Source: Flavimobilis sp052324925
Lineage (GTDB): Bacteria > Actinomycetota > Actinomycetes > Actinomycetales > Cellulomonadaceae
NCBI GenBank assembly: GCA_052324925.1
Contig: JBQPRE010000002.1
DNA: 64,000 bases
Reading direction: 5' to 3' (one strand)
In this document: positions 26,864-35,443 of the stretch, in pieces
Layout: every line of letters starts with the position of its first letter
Numbering within the stretch: the stretch's first letter is position 1
Notes under the pieces: model-generated
Database searches by the model: none
Seen by the model: the letters and a program-made list of their open reading frames with translations, nothing else
Told to the model about the DNA's origin: nothing
Position numbers and translations under genes: made by a program

Positions 26864-28426
26864 GTGACTGCCTCCGACGCCGCGCGTGCTGACGCGCCTA
26901 CGATCCAGGACCCTTCGGCCGCTCTGGCGGACGACACCCCCGAGCAGATCCGGGTCCGCAAGGACAAGCGCGCGCGCCTGCTCGACTCGGGCCAGGAGGC
27001 GTACCCCGTCGCCGTTCCAGTGACGACGACGATCGCCGCGGTCCGCGCGCAGTACGGTCACCTCGAGGTGGGCGAGGAGACCGACGACGTCGTCGGCGTC
27101 GCCGGCCGCGTCGTCTTCCTGCGCAATACGGGCAAGCTCTGCTTCGTGACGATCCAGGACGGCGCGGGCGAGCGCCTCCAGGCGATGCTCTCGCTCGCGG
27201 TCGTCGGCGAGGAGCGGCTCGCGGCGTTCAAGGCCGACGTCGACCTCGGTGACCACCTCTTCGTCAGCGGGCGCATGGGCTCCTCGCGCCGCGGCGAGCT
27301 GTCGGTCTTCGCCGACTCGTGGCAGATCGCCGCCAAGTCGCTGCGCCCTCTGCCCAACCTGTATCAGCGTGAGGACGGCTCGAGCGCCGAGCTCTCGGAA
27401 GAGGCCCGCGTCCGCCAGCGCTACGTCGACCTCATCACGCGCCCGGCGGCCCGTGACATGGTCCGGACGCGTGCGGCCGTCGTGCGCTCGCTGCGCGAGA
27501 ACTTCCACGCGCGCGACTACATCGAGATCGAGACACCCATGCTTCAGACGATCCACGGCGGCGCCGCGGCTCGTCCCTTCGCCACGCACATGAACGCGTT
27601 CGACATGGAGCTCTTCATGCGCATCGCGCCCGAGCTCTTCCTCAAGCGGGCGGTCGTCGGTGGCATCGAGAAGGTCTTCGAGATCAACCGGAACTTCCGC
27701 AACGAGGGCGCGGACTCGACGCACTCGCCCGAGTTCACGATGATCGAGGCGTACGAGGCCTATGGCGACTACAACTCGATGGCGGAGCTCACGCGGAACC
27801 TCGTCCAGGAGGCTGCTCTCGCCGTGCGGGGCACGACGCTCGTCACGCTCGCGGACGGCTCCGAGTACGACCTCGGCGGTGAGTGGGCTGAGATCACGAT
27901 GTACGACTCGCTCTCAGAGAAGCTCGGCGAGGAGATCACCGCCGACACGAGCGTCGAGCACCTCCTCGCGCTCGTCGAGCGCTTCGACCTCAAGGTCGAC
28001 CCGAAGAAGCAGAACCATGGCAAGCTCGTCGAAGAGCTCTGGGAGCACCACGTGGGTGACCACCTCGTCGCCCCGACGTTCGTGCGCGACTTCCCGGTCG
28101 AGACGAGCCCGCTCACGCGTGGTCACCGCTCCAAGCCGGGGCTCGTCGAGAAGTGGGACCTCTACGTCCGGGGCTTCGAGCTCGCCACCGCGTACTCCGA
28201 GCTCGTTGACCCCGTCGTGCAGCGCGAGCGCTTCGAGGCGCAGGCGCTCCTCGCGGCCGCAGGCGACGACGAGGCGATGGTGCTCGACGAGGACTTCCTC
28301 ACGGCGATGGAGTTCGCCATGCCGCCGAGCGGTGGCATGGGCATGGGCCTCGACCGCCTGCTCATGGCGATCACGGGCTACGGCATCCGCGAGACGATCA
28401 CGTTCCCGCTCGTCAAGCCTCTGTGA
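26864..28426 (+). CDS. lysS: Lysyl-tRNA synthetase, class II
   Basis: Charges tRNA-Lys. 520 aa. N-terminal OB fold (VAGRVVFLRNTGKLCFVTIQDG), class II motif 2 FRNEGADSTHSPEFTMIEAYEAY-type region, and motif 3 GGMGMGLDRLLMAITG near the C-terminus. The single-protein length shows no MprF-type LysX membrane fusion. GTG start supported by TAGAAT just upstream. Two strong hairpins end the transcript before the xylose importer on the other strand. Confidence 0.96.
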   Translation: MTASDAARADAPTIQDPSAALADDTPEQIRVRKDKRARLLDSGQEAYPVAVPVTTTIAAVRAQYGHLEVGEETDDVVGVAGRVVFLRNTGKLCFVTIQDGAGERLQAMLSLAVVGEERLAAFKADVDLGDHLFVSGRMGSSRRGELSVFADSWQIAAKSLRPLPNLYQREDGSSAELSEEARVRQRYVDLITRPAARDMVRTRAAVVRSLRENFHARDYIEIETPMLQTIHGGAAARPFATHMNAFDMELFMRIAPELFLKRAVVGGIEKVFEINRNFRNEGADSTHSPEFTMIEAYEAYGDYNSMAELTRNLVQEAALAVRGTTLVTLADGSEYDLGGEWAEITMYDSLSEKLGEEITADTSVEHLLALVERFDLKVDPKKQNHGKLVEELWEHHVGDHLVAPTFVRDFPVETSPLTRGHRSKPGLVEKWDLYVRGFELATAYSELVDPVVQRERFEAQALLAAAGDDEAMVLDEDFLTAMEFAMPPSGGMGMGLDRLLMAITGYGIRETITFPLVKPL

Positions 28427-28433
28427 CACGTTC

Positions 28434-28467
28434 GGTGCCTGCGCCCCGCGACGGGGGCGCAGGCACC
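28434..28467. terminator. Terminator hairpin after lysS
   Basis: ggtgcctgcgcccc pairs with ggggcgcaggcacc (14 bp) starting 8 nt after the lysS stop. Confidence 0.75.
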
Positions 28468-28488
28468 GAGCAGTGCGGGCACTGACCG

Positions 28489-28532
28489 ACGACGAAGGGT
28501 CCGGCACCTCACGGTGCCGGACCCTTCGTCGT
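28489..28532. terminator. Bidirectional terminator lysS / xylose importer
   Basis: Perfect 20-bp inverted repeat around a TCAC loop (left 28489-28508, right 28513-28532), ending 14 nt from the permease stop on the minus strand. Confidence 0.8.
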
Positions 28533-28545
28533 GGGGCAGTGGCGA

Positions 28546-29736
28546 TCAGGCCACGGCGGACTTGCGCTTGTTGAGGATGTCGAAGGCGACGGCCGCGAGG
28601 AGCACGAGGCCCTTGACGGTCTGCTGCCACTCGGCGGGGACGTTCATGATCGACAGACCCATGTTGAGCACGCCCATGATGAGCGCACCGATGATGGCGC
28701 CAGAGACCTTGCCGATACCGCCTGTGACGGCCGTTCCACCGATGAAGGCAGCGGCGATCGCGTCGAGCTCGAAGTTCACACCTGCGGAGGCGACTGCGGC
28801 GCCAGCACGTGAGGTCGTGACGACGCCCGCGATGCCGGCAAGGATGCCCATGTTGACGAAGATCATGAAGTTGACGCGCTTGGTGTTGACACCCGAGAGC
28901 ACGGCAGCGTGCAGGTTGCCACCGATCGCGTAGATGTGACGACCGAAGACCGTGCGGCCCATGACGAACGTGTAGGCGAGGACGAGCGCACCGACGATGA
29001 TGAGGACCATCGGCGTTCCGGTGCTCTCGGGGTTCGCGACGACGTTCGTGGCGAGCTTGTAGGTGACGAAGCCGATGAGCGTCGAGATGACGACCGTCTT
29101 GACGATCCACGCGACCATGGGTTCGTTGTTCAGGCCCTCGCGCCGCAGCGTGGCACGCTTGCGCAGGCCCGCAACGATGAGGCCGACGATGGCGACGATG
29201 CCGATGAGGAGGGTGAGCAGGTCGAAGGGGCCGGTGAAGCCGAGCCACGCGGGGATGTAGCCGCCTGCGACGTCGTTGAAGCCCTGGGGGAACCCAGAGA
29301 TCGTCGTGCCGGCGATGACGATTGCGAGACCGCGGAAGATGAGCATGCCGGCCAGGGTGACGATGAACGCCGGGATGCCGATGTAGGCGATCCAGAAGCC
29401 CTGCCACACGCCGACGAGCGCACCGACACCGATGGCGATGACGACGACGAGTGGCCAGGGCAGGCCCTGGTTGATCATGAGCCACCCGGTGACGCCACCG
29501 ACGAACGCGACCACCGAACCGACCGAGAGGTCGATGTGGCCCGCGACGATGACCATGACCATGCCGATGGTGAGGATGAAGACGTAGGCGTTCTGCGTGA
29601 TGAGGCTTGCCATCGCCGACGACTCGAGGATCTTGCCGTCGGTGAGGACCTGAAACACGATGACAATGATGATGAGGGCCGCCATCATGCCGTAATCCCG
29701 CACATTGCGGCTGAGGTACTGCGTCAGCGCGTTCAC
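28546..29736 (-). CDS. Sugar ABC transporter permease (GguB/MmsB/XylH type)
   Basis: 396 aa with about ten hydrophobic helices. The segment GHIDLSVGSVVAFVGG and the later FIGGTAVTGGIGKVSGAIIGALIMG are signatures of the BPD_transp_2 permeases of ribose/xylose importers. The ~390-aa length with the extra cytoplasmic loop (LRKRATLRREGLNNEP) is typical of GguB/XylH rather than RbsC. The GTG start overlaps the ATPase stop (GTGA). Given xylB, xylA and the ROK regulator downstream, xylose is the likely substrate, perhaps with other pentoses or glucose. Confidence 0.92.
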   Translation of the reverse strand: MNALTQYLSRNVRDYGMMAALIIIVIVFQVLTDGKILESSAMASLITQNAYVFILTIGMVMVIVAGHIDLSVGSVVAFVGGVTGWLMINQGLPWPLVVVIAIGVGALVGVWQGFWIAYIGIPAFIVTLAGMLIFRGLAIVIAGTTISGFPQGFNDVAGGYIPAWLGFTGPFDLLTLLIGIVAIVGLIVAGLRKRATLRREGLNNEPMVAWIVKTVVISTLIGFVTYKLATNVVANPESTGTPMVLIIVGALVLAYTFVMGRTVFGRHIYAIGGNLHAAVLSGVNTKRVNFMIFVNMGILAGIAGVVTTSRAGAAVASAGVNFELDAIAAAFIGGTAVTGGIGKVSGAIIGALIMGVLNMGLSIMNVPAEWQQTVKGLVLLAAVAFDILNKRKSAVA

Positions 29737-31292
29737 GCGTCCGCCCCTTCCTTTTCCTTGGTCATGAGGCGCATGAGCGTCTCCTGGTCGGCCTCAGCGC
29801 GATCCACCTCACCGGTGATGCGGCCTTGGCTCATGGCATAGATGCGATCGCACGTTCCGAGGAGCTCGGGGAGCTCGGAGGAGATGATGAGGATCGCCTT
29901 GCCCTCTGCGGCGAGGGCATTGATGATCTGGTAGATCTCGAACTTGGCCCCGACGTCGATCCCGCGGGTGGGCTCGTCGAGAATGAGGACGTCCGGGTCG
30001 GTGAAGATCCACTTCGCGAGGACGACCTTTTGCTGGTTGCCGCCCGAGAGCTTGCCCGTGAGGGCGTCGACGGTCGGCGTCTTGATGTTGAGGTCGGTGC
30101 GGTACTTCTCTGCGACCGTGACCTCGCGCCCGCCGTCGACGACGCCCCAGCGAGAGAGCTTGCCGAGGGCGGAGGCGGCGATGTTGCGCTTGATGTCCTC
30201 GATGAGATTGAGGCCGTAACGCTTGCGGTCCTCGCTCACGTAGGCGAGGCCGCTACGGATCGCTGACTGGACCGAGCGGAGCTCGGTCGCCTTGCCGTTG
30301 ATGAGGACGCGGCCCGTGTGGTTGCGCCCGTAGGCACGGCCGAAGACGCTCATCGCGAGCTCGGTGCGTCCCGCGCCCATGAGGCCTGCGAGCCCGACGA
30401 TCTCGCCTGCGCGCACCGTGAGGTTGGCGTGGTCGACGACGAGGCGATCGTGGATGATCGGGTGCTCGACGGTCCAGTCCTCGAGGCGCAAAACCTCGTC
30501 GCCGGGGTGGGACTCGTGCGGGGGGTAGCGCTGGTCGAGCGAGCGCCCGACCATGCCGCGGATGATCCGGTCCTCGGTGACGGGCTCGGCTCCGGCCATG
30601 TCGAGGGTCTCGATCGTCTGGCCGTCGCGGATGACGGTCGTCGAGTCGGCGATCGCGGTGATCTCGCCGAGCTTGTGGCTGATGATGATCGAGGTGATGC
30701 CCTGGCCCTGGAGCGACCGCATGAGGTCGAGGAGGTGGGCAGAGTCCTCGTCGTTGAGCGCCGCGGTGGGCTCGTCGAGGATGAGGAGCTTGACCTGCTT
30801 GGACAGTGCCTTGGCGATCTCGACGAGCTGTTGCTTGCCGACGCCGATGTCACGCACGAGGGTGTCGGGGTGCTCGGAGAGTCCGACGCGGGCGAGCAGG
30901 AGGGCGGCCTCGCGGTTGGTGCGGGTCCAGTCGATGACGCCGCCCTTCTGGCGCTCGTTGCCGAGGAAGATGTTCTCTGCGAGCGAGAGGTGGGGGCTCA
31001 GCGCGAGCTCTTGGTGAATGATGACGATGCCGCGCTCCTCGGAGTCGCGGATGTTCTTGAACTCGCACGGCTCGTCCTCGAAGCGGATCTCGCCGTCGTA
31101 GCTCCCGTGGGGGTAGACCCCGGAGAGCACCTTCATGAGCGTCGACTTGCCGGCGCCGTTCTCACCGCAGATCGCGTGGACCTCGCCACGGCGAACCTCG
31201 AGGGTGACGTTCTCGAGCGCCTTGACACCGGGGAAGGTCTTCGTGATGCCGCGCATTTCGAGGATCGTGCTGTGCGTTGCCAGGTCTTCCAT
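29733..31292 (-). CDS. Sugar ABC transporter ATPase (GguA/XylG type)
   Basis: 519 aa, two ABC domains in tandem as in RbsA/XylG. N-half: Walker A GENGAGKST, signature VGKQQLVEIAKALS, Walker B LLILDEPTAAL. C-half: degenerate Walker A GLMGAGRTEL, signature LSGGNQQKVVLAKW, Walker B VLILDEPTRGIDVG. ATG at 31292 (MEDLATHSTILEMRG) has a gaggacgagag stretch in front; a longer opening to 31370 would add an Arg-rich tail foreign to the family. Drives import with the permease and the lipoprotein binding protein. Confidence 0.94.
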   Translation of the reverse strand: MEDLATHSTILEMRGITKTFPGVKALENVTLEVRRGEVHAICGENGAGKSTLMKVLSGVYPHGSYDGEIRFEDEPCEFKNIRDSEERGIVIIHQELALSPHLSLAENIFLGNERQKGGVIDWTRTNREAALLLARVGLSEHPDTLVRDIGVGKQQLVEIAKALSKQVKLLILDEPTAALNDEDSAHLLDLMRSLQGQGITSIIISHKLGEITAIADSTTVIRDGQTIETLDMAGAEPVTEDRIIRGMVGRSLDQRYPPHESHPGDEVLRLEDWTVEHPIIHDRLVVDHANLTVRAGEIVGLAGLMGAGRTELAMSVFGRAYGRNHTGRVLINGKATELRSVQSAIRSGLAYVSEDRKRYGLNLIEDIKRNIAASALGKLSRWGVVDGGREVTVAEKYRTDLNIKTPTVDALTGKLSGGNQQKVVLAKWIFTDPDVLILDEPTRGIDVGAKFEIYQIINALAAEGKAILIISSELPELLGTCDRIYAMSQGRITGEVDRAEADQETLMRLMTKEKEGADA

Positions 31293-31366
31293 CTCTCGTC
31301 CTCGTCGTCGTACTCGTGGGGGTGAACCGACGCGGCGCCGGGGCTGAGCCCCGGCGCCGCGAGCGA

Positions 31367-32509
31367 TCACAGGCCGAGGTCAGAGCCCTTGTAGAAGCCC
31401 GAGTCGACGAGCGCCGACTGGACGGTGTCCTTCGTGACGACCTGCGGGGGGAGCAGGAAGGACGGGACGACCTTCTTGCCGTTGTTGTAGGTCTCCGTGT
31501 CGTTGACCTCAACGGTCTCGCCCTTGACGATCTGGTCGACCATCTTGGCGACCTGGTCGCCGAGGGTGCGGGTGTCCTTCCACACGGTCATCGACTGCTT
31601 GTCGGCGAGCATGTTGATGACGTTGGCCTTGTCAGCGTCCTGGCCGGTGACGATCGGCCAGTCAGAGCCCGGCTTGTAGCCCTTGGTCTCGAGGGCGCGC
31701 TCGATGCCGAGTGCGAGCGAGTCGTTGGGCGACAGCACGACGTCAACCTTCTTGTCGCCGTAGTGCGCGTTGAGGCGGTTGTCCATCTCGGCCTGGGCCT
31801 TGGCGGACTCCCAGCCGAGGATGCCGATCGACTGCCATTCGTCGTTCGTCTTGGGTGCCTTGCCGGACGGGACGACGAGCTTGCCCTCCGTCACGTAGGG
31901 GAGCAGGACGTCCCACGCGCCGGAGAAGAAGAACTTGGCGTTGTTGTCGTCGGGCGAACCGGCGAAGGGCTCGAGGTTGAAGGGGCCAGCCTCGGTGTCG
32001 AGTCCCAGCTTCTCCTTGACGAACTCGCCCTGGAGCTGGCCGACCTTGTAGTTGTCGAACGTCGCGTAGTAGTCGACCGCTTCGGTTCCGTTGATGAGCC
32101 GGTCGTAGGCGATGACCTTGATGCCCTTGGCTGCTGCTGACTCGAGGGCGTTGCCGAGGGCCTCGCCGTCGATCGATGCAACGACGAGCACCTTGGCGCC
32201 CTGGTTGACCATCGTCTCGATCTGGGAGATCTGCTGGTCGACCTTGTTGTCGGCGTACTGGAGTGACGTCTCGTAGCCGGCCTTCTTGAGAAGGTCGTCG
32301 AGGTGCTTGCCGTCGTTGTTCCAGCGCTCGAGGGAGCGGGTCGGCATGACAATGCCGATGAGGCCGCCGGCCGTGGGTCCGGCCTTGCTCGTCTCGCCGC
32401 CGGCACCGGGCGTGGGGGTCTCTGGGGCACGCTCGGAGGAGCATGCTGCGAGGCCGAGGGTGAGGCTCGCGGCGGCCGCAAGGGCGACGAGCTTGGTGGT
32501 CCTGGACAT
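31367..32509 (-). CDS. ChvE-like sugar-binding lipoprotein
   Basis: 380 aa extracellular solute receptor. Signal peptide with lipobox LGLAAC (Cys ~24), then a periplasmic-binding-protein type I fold: GIVMPTRSLERWNNDGKHL, ADNKVDQQISQIETMVNQG, VIAYDRLI, SPNDSLALGIERALE. The 'SPDDNNAKFFFSGAWDVL' region is characteristic of the multiple-monosaccharide (ChvE/MmsE) group rather than XylF. ATG 32509 with aagggac upstream. First gene of the importer operon; a 9-3-9 palindrome lies 148 nt upstream. Confidence 0.92.
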   Translation of the reverse strand: MSRTTKLVALAAAASLTLGLAACSSERAPETPTPGAGGETSKAGPTAGGLIGIVMPTRSLERWNNDGKHLDDLLKKAGYETSLQYADNKVDQQISQIETMVNQGAKVLVVASIDGEALGNALESAAAKGIKVIAYDRLINGTEAVDYYATFDNYKVGQLQGEFVKEKLGLDTEAGPFNLEPFAGSPDDNNAKFFFSGAWDVLLPYVTEGKLVVPSGKAPKTNDEWQSIGILGWESAKAQAEMDNRLNAHYGDKKVDVVLSPNDSLALGIERALETKGYKPGSDWPIVTGQDADKANVINMLADKQSMTVWKDTRTLGDQVAKMVDQIVKGETVEVNDTETYNNGKKVVPSFLLPPQVVTKDTVQSALVDSGFYKGSDLGL

Positions 32510-32656
32510 CGTGGTGTGGTCCCTTCGTCGGGTGTTCACGTTTTCAGGTGAGCCAGAGGGCTCGGTGATACGGGGTGCTGCGTTGCACTGCTGTGCCTCG
32601 GCGATGAGGCGGTCGGGGTCCGCGACTGTGCGGACGTTGTCCGTGTCACATGTTGC

Positions 32657-32677
32657 TGCGTTCAACCCTTGAACGCA
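32657..32677. promoter_or_regulatory. 9-3-9 palindromic operator candidate (sugar importer)
   Basis: TGCGTTCAA-CCC-TTGAACGCA, a perfect palindrome. On the minus strand it covers a possible -35 (TTGCGT) with CAACAT 17 nt on, so a bound repressor would block importer transcription. The cognate regulator is not identified; the ROK protein at 36697 is a candidate. Confidence 0.6.
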
Positions 32678-32899
32678 AGCGTCTGTGGTTTGTTGTGCCA
32701 CTGAACATATCGAGATCGGCGAGGTTCCAACAGTCCCGCCGAGGTAACGATCCGGTATCGACCAGGCTGACGTGCCCCGAACGTCGTCGATGCGCACATG
32801 AGCACGGGTGATTGCGTCCCTCATGACTTCGAACGATGGAGGCATCGGTGTGTCGTCTACGCCTCGCGCACGGCCGCTCGGGCCACGAGGCGAGGGTCG

Positions 32900-32905
32900 T
32901 ACGAT
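32900..32905 (+). promoter_or_regulatory. -10 box before small membrane protein
   Basis: TACGAT 6 nt before the GTG at 32912; leaderless arrangement that fixes the start of this short gene. Confidence 0.5.
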
Positions 32906-32911
32906 GGACGG

Positions 32912-33097
32912 GTGGACACCATCCTCAACGCCATCGGCGCACTCGTTCCCTCGGTCGGCGTCGGCGCGCTCTTCTGGCTGTGCATGCGCGCAATCCTCCG
33001 TGCCGACCGGAGCGAGCGCGAGGCTCTCGCCCATTTCGAGGCCGAGCAGGACGGCGTTGCCATTCCCGCTCATAACGCTGCTTCGCGCGAGCGCTGA
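32912..33097 (+). CDS. Small single-helix membrane protein
   Basis: 61 aa: one hydrophobic helix (ALVPSVGVGALFWLCMRAIL, residues ~9-27) followed by a charged amphipathic tail (RADRSEREALAHFEAEQDG). The GTG start is selected because a TACGAT -10 box sits 6 nt before it, and the upstream extension of the same frame (to 32798) is Arg-rich and implausible. Lies just before lsr2. Small proteins of this make-up are widespread in actinobacteria; role unknown. Confidence 0.6.
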   Translation: MDTILNAIGALVPSVGVGALFWLCMRAILRADRSEREALAHFEAEQDGVAIPAHNAASRER

Positions 33098-33189
33098 TTC
33101 CCCCGGCGCAGCGTTGCTGCCCCCCGTGTCTCACGGACCGGCCGTGAAGAACTCGCCGGAATACGTGGCTATACCGTGATCTCCACAGC

Positions 33190-33208
33190 CGTCAAGAATC
33201 TTTTGACG
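33190..33208. promoter_or_regulatory. Inverted repeat in AT-rich lsr2 leader
   Basis: CGTCAA-gaatctt-TTGACG within the most AT-rich stretch of the region (33160-33260), about 65 nt before lsr2. Could be an operator or Lsr2 autoregulation site. Confidence 0.35.
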
Positions 33209-33271
33209 ACACTGCGTCCGCGTGAACATAATGAGGCAACCCATCACACGATGCAGCAACGGGAGACGGAA

Positions 33272-33604
33272 ATGGCACAGAGGACAGTGGTGATTCTCGA
33301 AGACGACATCGACGGCGGCGAGGCCACCGAGACCGTCACCTTCGGGCTTGATGGAGTCACGTACGAGATCGACCTCAATGACAAGAATGCAGCCGATCTG
33401 CGTGCTGCACTCGCCCCCTGGGTGGGGCACGGGCGTCGCGTCGCCCGCGCAGGCCGCGCAACCCCGGCGGTGCGTGGTTCGCGCCGTCGTGGGTCGAGCG
33501 ATGCCACCGTCATGCGTGAGTGGGCGCGCGCCCAGGGCATGACGGTGAGCGACCGCGGTCGGATCTCCGCGGAGATCCGCGCCGCCTACGAGGCGGCTCA
33601 CTGA
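33272..33604 (+). CDS. lsr2: Lsr2 nucleoid-associated protein
   Basis: H-NS-like xenogeneic silencer that bridges AT-rich DNA in actinobacteria. 110 aa. N-terminal oligomerisation domain (AQRTVVILEDDIDGGEATETV, FGLDGVTYEIDLNDKNAADLR split by description), a flexible basic linker, and a C-terminal DNA-binding domain with the minor-groove RGR motif in SDRGRISAEIRAAYEAAH. ATG at 33272 preceded by gggagacgga; the longer open frame upstream is the leader. Ends at a strong bidirectional terminator. Confidence 0.95.
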   Translation: MAQRTVVILEDDIDGGEATETVTFGLDGVTYEIDLNDKNAADLRAALAPWVGHGRRVARAGRATPAVRGSRRRGSSDATVMREWARAQGMTVSDRGRISAEIRAAYEAAH

Positions 33605-33640
33605 TCTGAGCTCAGGCTGGCTCGTCACGCGGACGGGACC

Positions 33641-33686
33641 ACGCGAGCGGGGCCCGACGACCTTGGTCGTCGGGCCCCGCTCGCGT
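33641..33686. terminator. Bidirectional terminator lsr2 / xylB
   Basis: Nearly 22-bp perfect inverted repeat (left 33641-33662, right 33665-33686) between convergent lsr2 and xylB. Confidence 0.85.
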
Positions 33687-33766
33687 CGCGGGACCATCGA
33701 TCCCTGGGCCACAGCCCGCGCCTCACCTGTCAGGGGGCCGCGAGCGAGCACGCCCCCCGGGGCGCC

Positions 33767-35224
33767 TCAGGCGCGGTCGAGCACGTGCGTACGTGCCTCG
33801 GCGTAACGGGCCCGCACGAGCGTCGTCGCGGCGCGCCCGGCTTCTGAGGTGTCTGCGGGCCGGATCTCACCCGCGTCAGCGAGCTCGCTCCACGCGGGTG
33901 GCTGCTCCCCGCCGACGAGCGCCCACGCGGCCTGGCGTGCGGCGCCGTCGGCCACATATTCGCCTGCGGGAGGAACGACGACGTCGATTCCCAGGACGAC
34001 AGGAGCGATCTGGCGAACGGCAGGGGACTTGGCGCCGCCGCCGACAAGAATCGCACGACGCGGCGTAGTCCCGTGCCGGACGATTTCGTCAAGGCCGTCG
34101 GCCAAGGCGCAGAGCATGCCTTCAATAAACGCGCGCGCCATGTGTGCGGGTGTCGCATTAGCAAGCGTCATGCCGTGGAGCGAGGCGCTTGCGTCGGGCA
34201 GGTTGGGGGTGCGTTCGCCCTCGAGATAGGGAACGAGCACGAGACCGTCCGCGCCTGCGGGAGCGGAGAGCGCGAGCTCAGCGAGACGGTCGTAATCCAC
34301 GCCCAGAACACGACACGCCGCATCAAGAATGCGTGAGCTGTTGAGCGTGCACACGAGCGGCAGGAAGTGACCCGTGGCGTCGGCAAATCCTGCGACGAGG
34401 CCCGAGGCGTCAGCCGTCGGAACCGTCGCGACAGCTGCGACGACGCCCGAGGTCCCGAGCGAGACGGAGACGTCGCCCTCGCCGAGCCCGAGACCGAGCG
34501 CGGCACCCGCATTGTCGCCCGCACCGACACCGACGACGGCGCCGCGCGTGAGGTCGCAGTTCGTCGTGCCCGCGCGTTCCGCGGGGCCAAGGACCCGCGG
34601 CAGCACGACATCGTCGCGGCCGAGCGCGAGTGCGAGCAGGTCGCGGCGGTACTCGCCCGTCCGAGGCGACCAGTAGCTCGTGCCCGAGACGTCGGAGCGG
34701 TCCGTCGTGAGCTCCTCGAGGGAGGGGGCGCCGCGCAGGCGCCACGTGAGCCAGTCGTGCGGGAGGCACACGGCCGCGACGCGTGCGGCGTTCTCAGGCT
34801 CGACCCGTGCGAGCCAGCGCAGCTTGGTCGCCGTGAACGACGCGACGGGAACGGACCCCACGGCGTCGGCCCAGGCCTGCGCGCCACGGGCGACGTCGCC
34901 GTCACCGAGCTCGGCGATGAGATCGGCTGCGTCGGGGGCCGAGGACGTGTCGTTCCACAGCATCGCGTCGCGGATGACCTGACCCTGGGCGTCGAGCACG
35001 ACCATGCCGTGCTGCTGGCCGCCGACCGAGATCGCGGCGACGTCGTCGAGGCCGCCGGCGTCAGCTGCGGCAGCGACGAGCGCGTCCCACCACGCCTGCG
35101 GGTCGACGGTCGTGCCGTCGGGGTGCGAGGCGCGGCCCTCGCGCACGAGCGCGCCGGTTGCGGCGTCGCGAATGACGATCTTGCAGGACTGCGTGGACGA
35201 GTCCACACCGGCGACGAGAGGCAT
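33767..35224 (-). CDS. xylB: Xylulokinase
   Basis: FGGY kinase phosphorylating D-xylulose to xylulose 5-phosphate for the pentose phosphate pathway. 485 aa. N-terminal phosphate-1 motif VAGVDSSTQSCKIVI, substrate-site ISVGGQQHGMV (with WNDTSS following), and the C-terminal adenosine motif ILVGGGAKSPAVRQ. ATG at 35224 (MPLVAGVDSST) chosen; a longer frame adds only Pro/Arg-rich intergenic sequence. Downstream of xylA on the same strand, separated by 219 nt containing two hairpins. Confidence 0.95.
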   Translation of the reverse strand: MPLVAGVDSSTQSCKIVIRDAATGALVREGRASHPDGTTVDPQAWWDALVAAAADAGGLDDVAAISVGGQQHGMVVLDAQGQVIRDAMLWNDTSSAPDAADLIAELGDGDVARGAQAWADAVGSVPVASFTATKLRWLARVEPENAARVAAVCLPHDWLTWRLRGAPSLEELTTDRSDVSGTSYWSPRTGEYRRDLLALALGRDDVVLPRVLGPAERAGTTNCDLTRGAVVGVGAGDNAGAALGLGLGEGDVSVSLGTSGVVAAVATVPTADASGLVAGFADATGHFLPLVCTLNSSRILDAACRVLGVDYDRLAELALSAPAGADGLVLVPYLEGERTPNLPDASASLHGMTLANATPAHMARAFIEGMLCALADGLDEIVRHGTTPRRAILVGGGAKSPAVRQIAPVVLGIDVVVPPAGEYVADGAARQAAWALVGGEQPPAWSELADAGEIRPADTSEAGRAATTLVRARYAEARTHVLDRA

Positions 35225-35329
35225 GTGCGATCCAATGCTGCGAAGGGGTGGGGGAGCGGACGCGGGAGTGCGGCGCCCGGGGAGGGCGCCTGCGCGGCCG
35301 GGGTGGGAGAGCCGCCTCAATGTGGCGGA

Positions 35330-35357
35330 GGGCGGCCCTCCCGAGGGAGGGCCGCCC
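35330..35357. terminator. GC-rich hairpin between xylA and xylB
   Basis: gggcggccctccc / gggagggccgccc, 13-bp arms nearly abutting; attenuator or processing hairpin upstream of xylB. Confidence 0.5.
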
Positions 35358-35406
35358 GGCTGCGCCGGCCGTGTCGAGCCCGGAAGGGGCCGGCAGGCGA
35401 GCATGC

Positions 35407-35438
35407 GTGCCGGGGCTGACGGAGAAGCCCCGGCACGA
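35407..35438 (-). terminator. Hairpin after xylA
   Basis: cgtgccggggct / agccccggcacg 12-bp stem 6 nt beyond the xylA stop; partial terminator that would lower xylB relative to xylA. Confidence 0.6.
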
Positions 35439-35443
35439 GTGTG

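Larger units (their letters stand above)
32510..32911. other. Divergent regulatory intergenic region (402 nt)
   Basis: No coding frame supported on either strand. It holds the palindrome at 32657-32677, a ~150-nt importer leader on the minus strand, and on the plus strand the TACGAT -10 box for the small membrane protein. Confidence 0.6.
35225..35443. other. Hairpin-rich xylA-xylB spacer
   Basis: 219 nt without a gene: GC hairpin at 35330-35357, terminator-like hairpin at 35407-35438, and a smaller gccgcc/ggcgg stem at 35311-35327. Confidence 0.6.
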
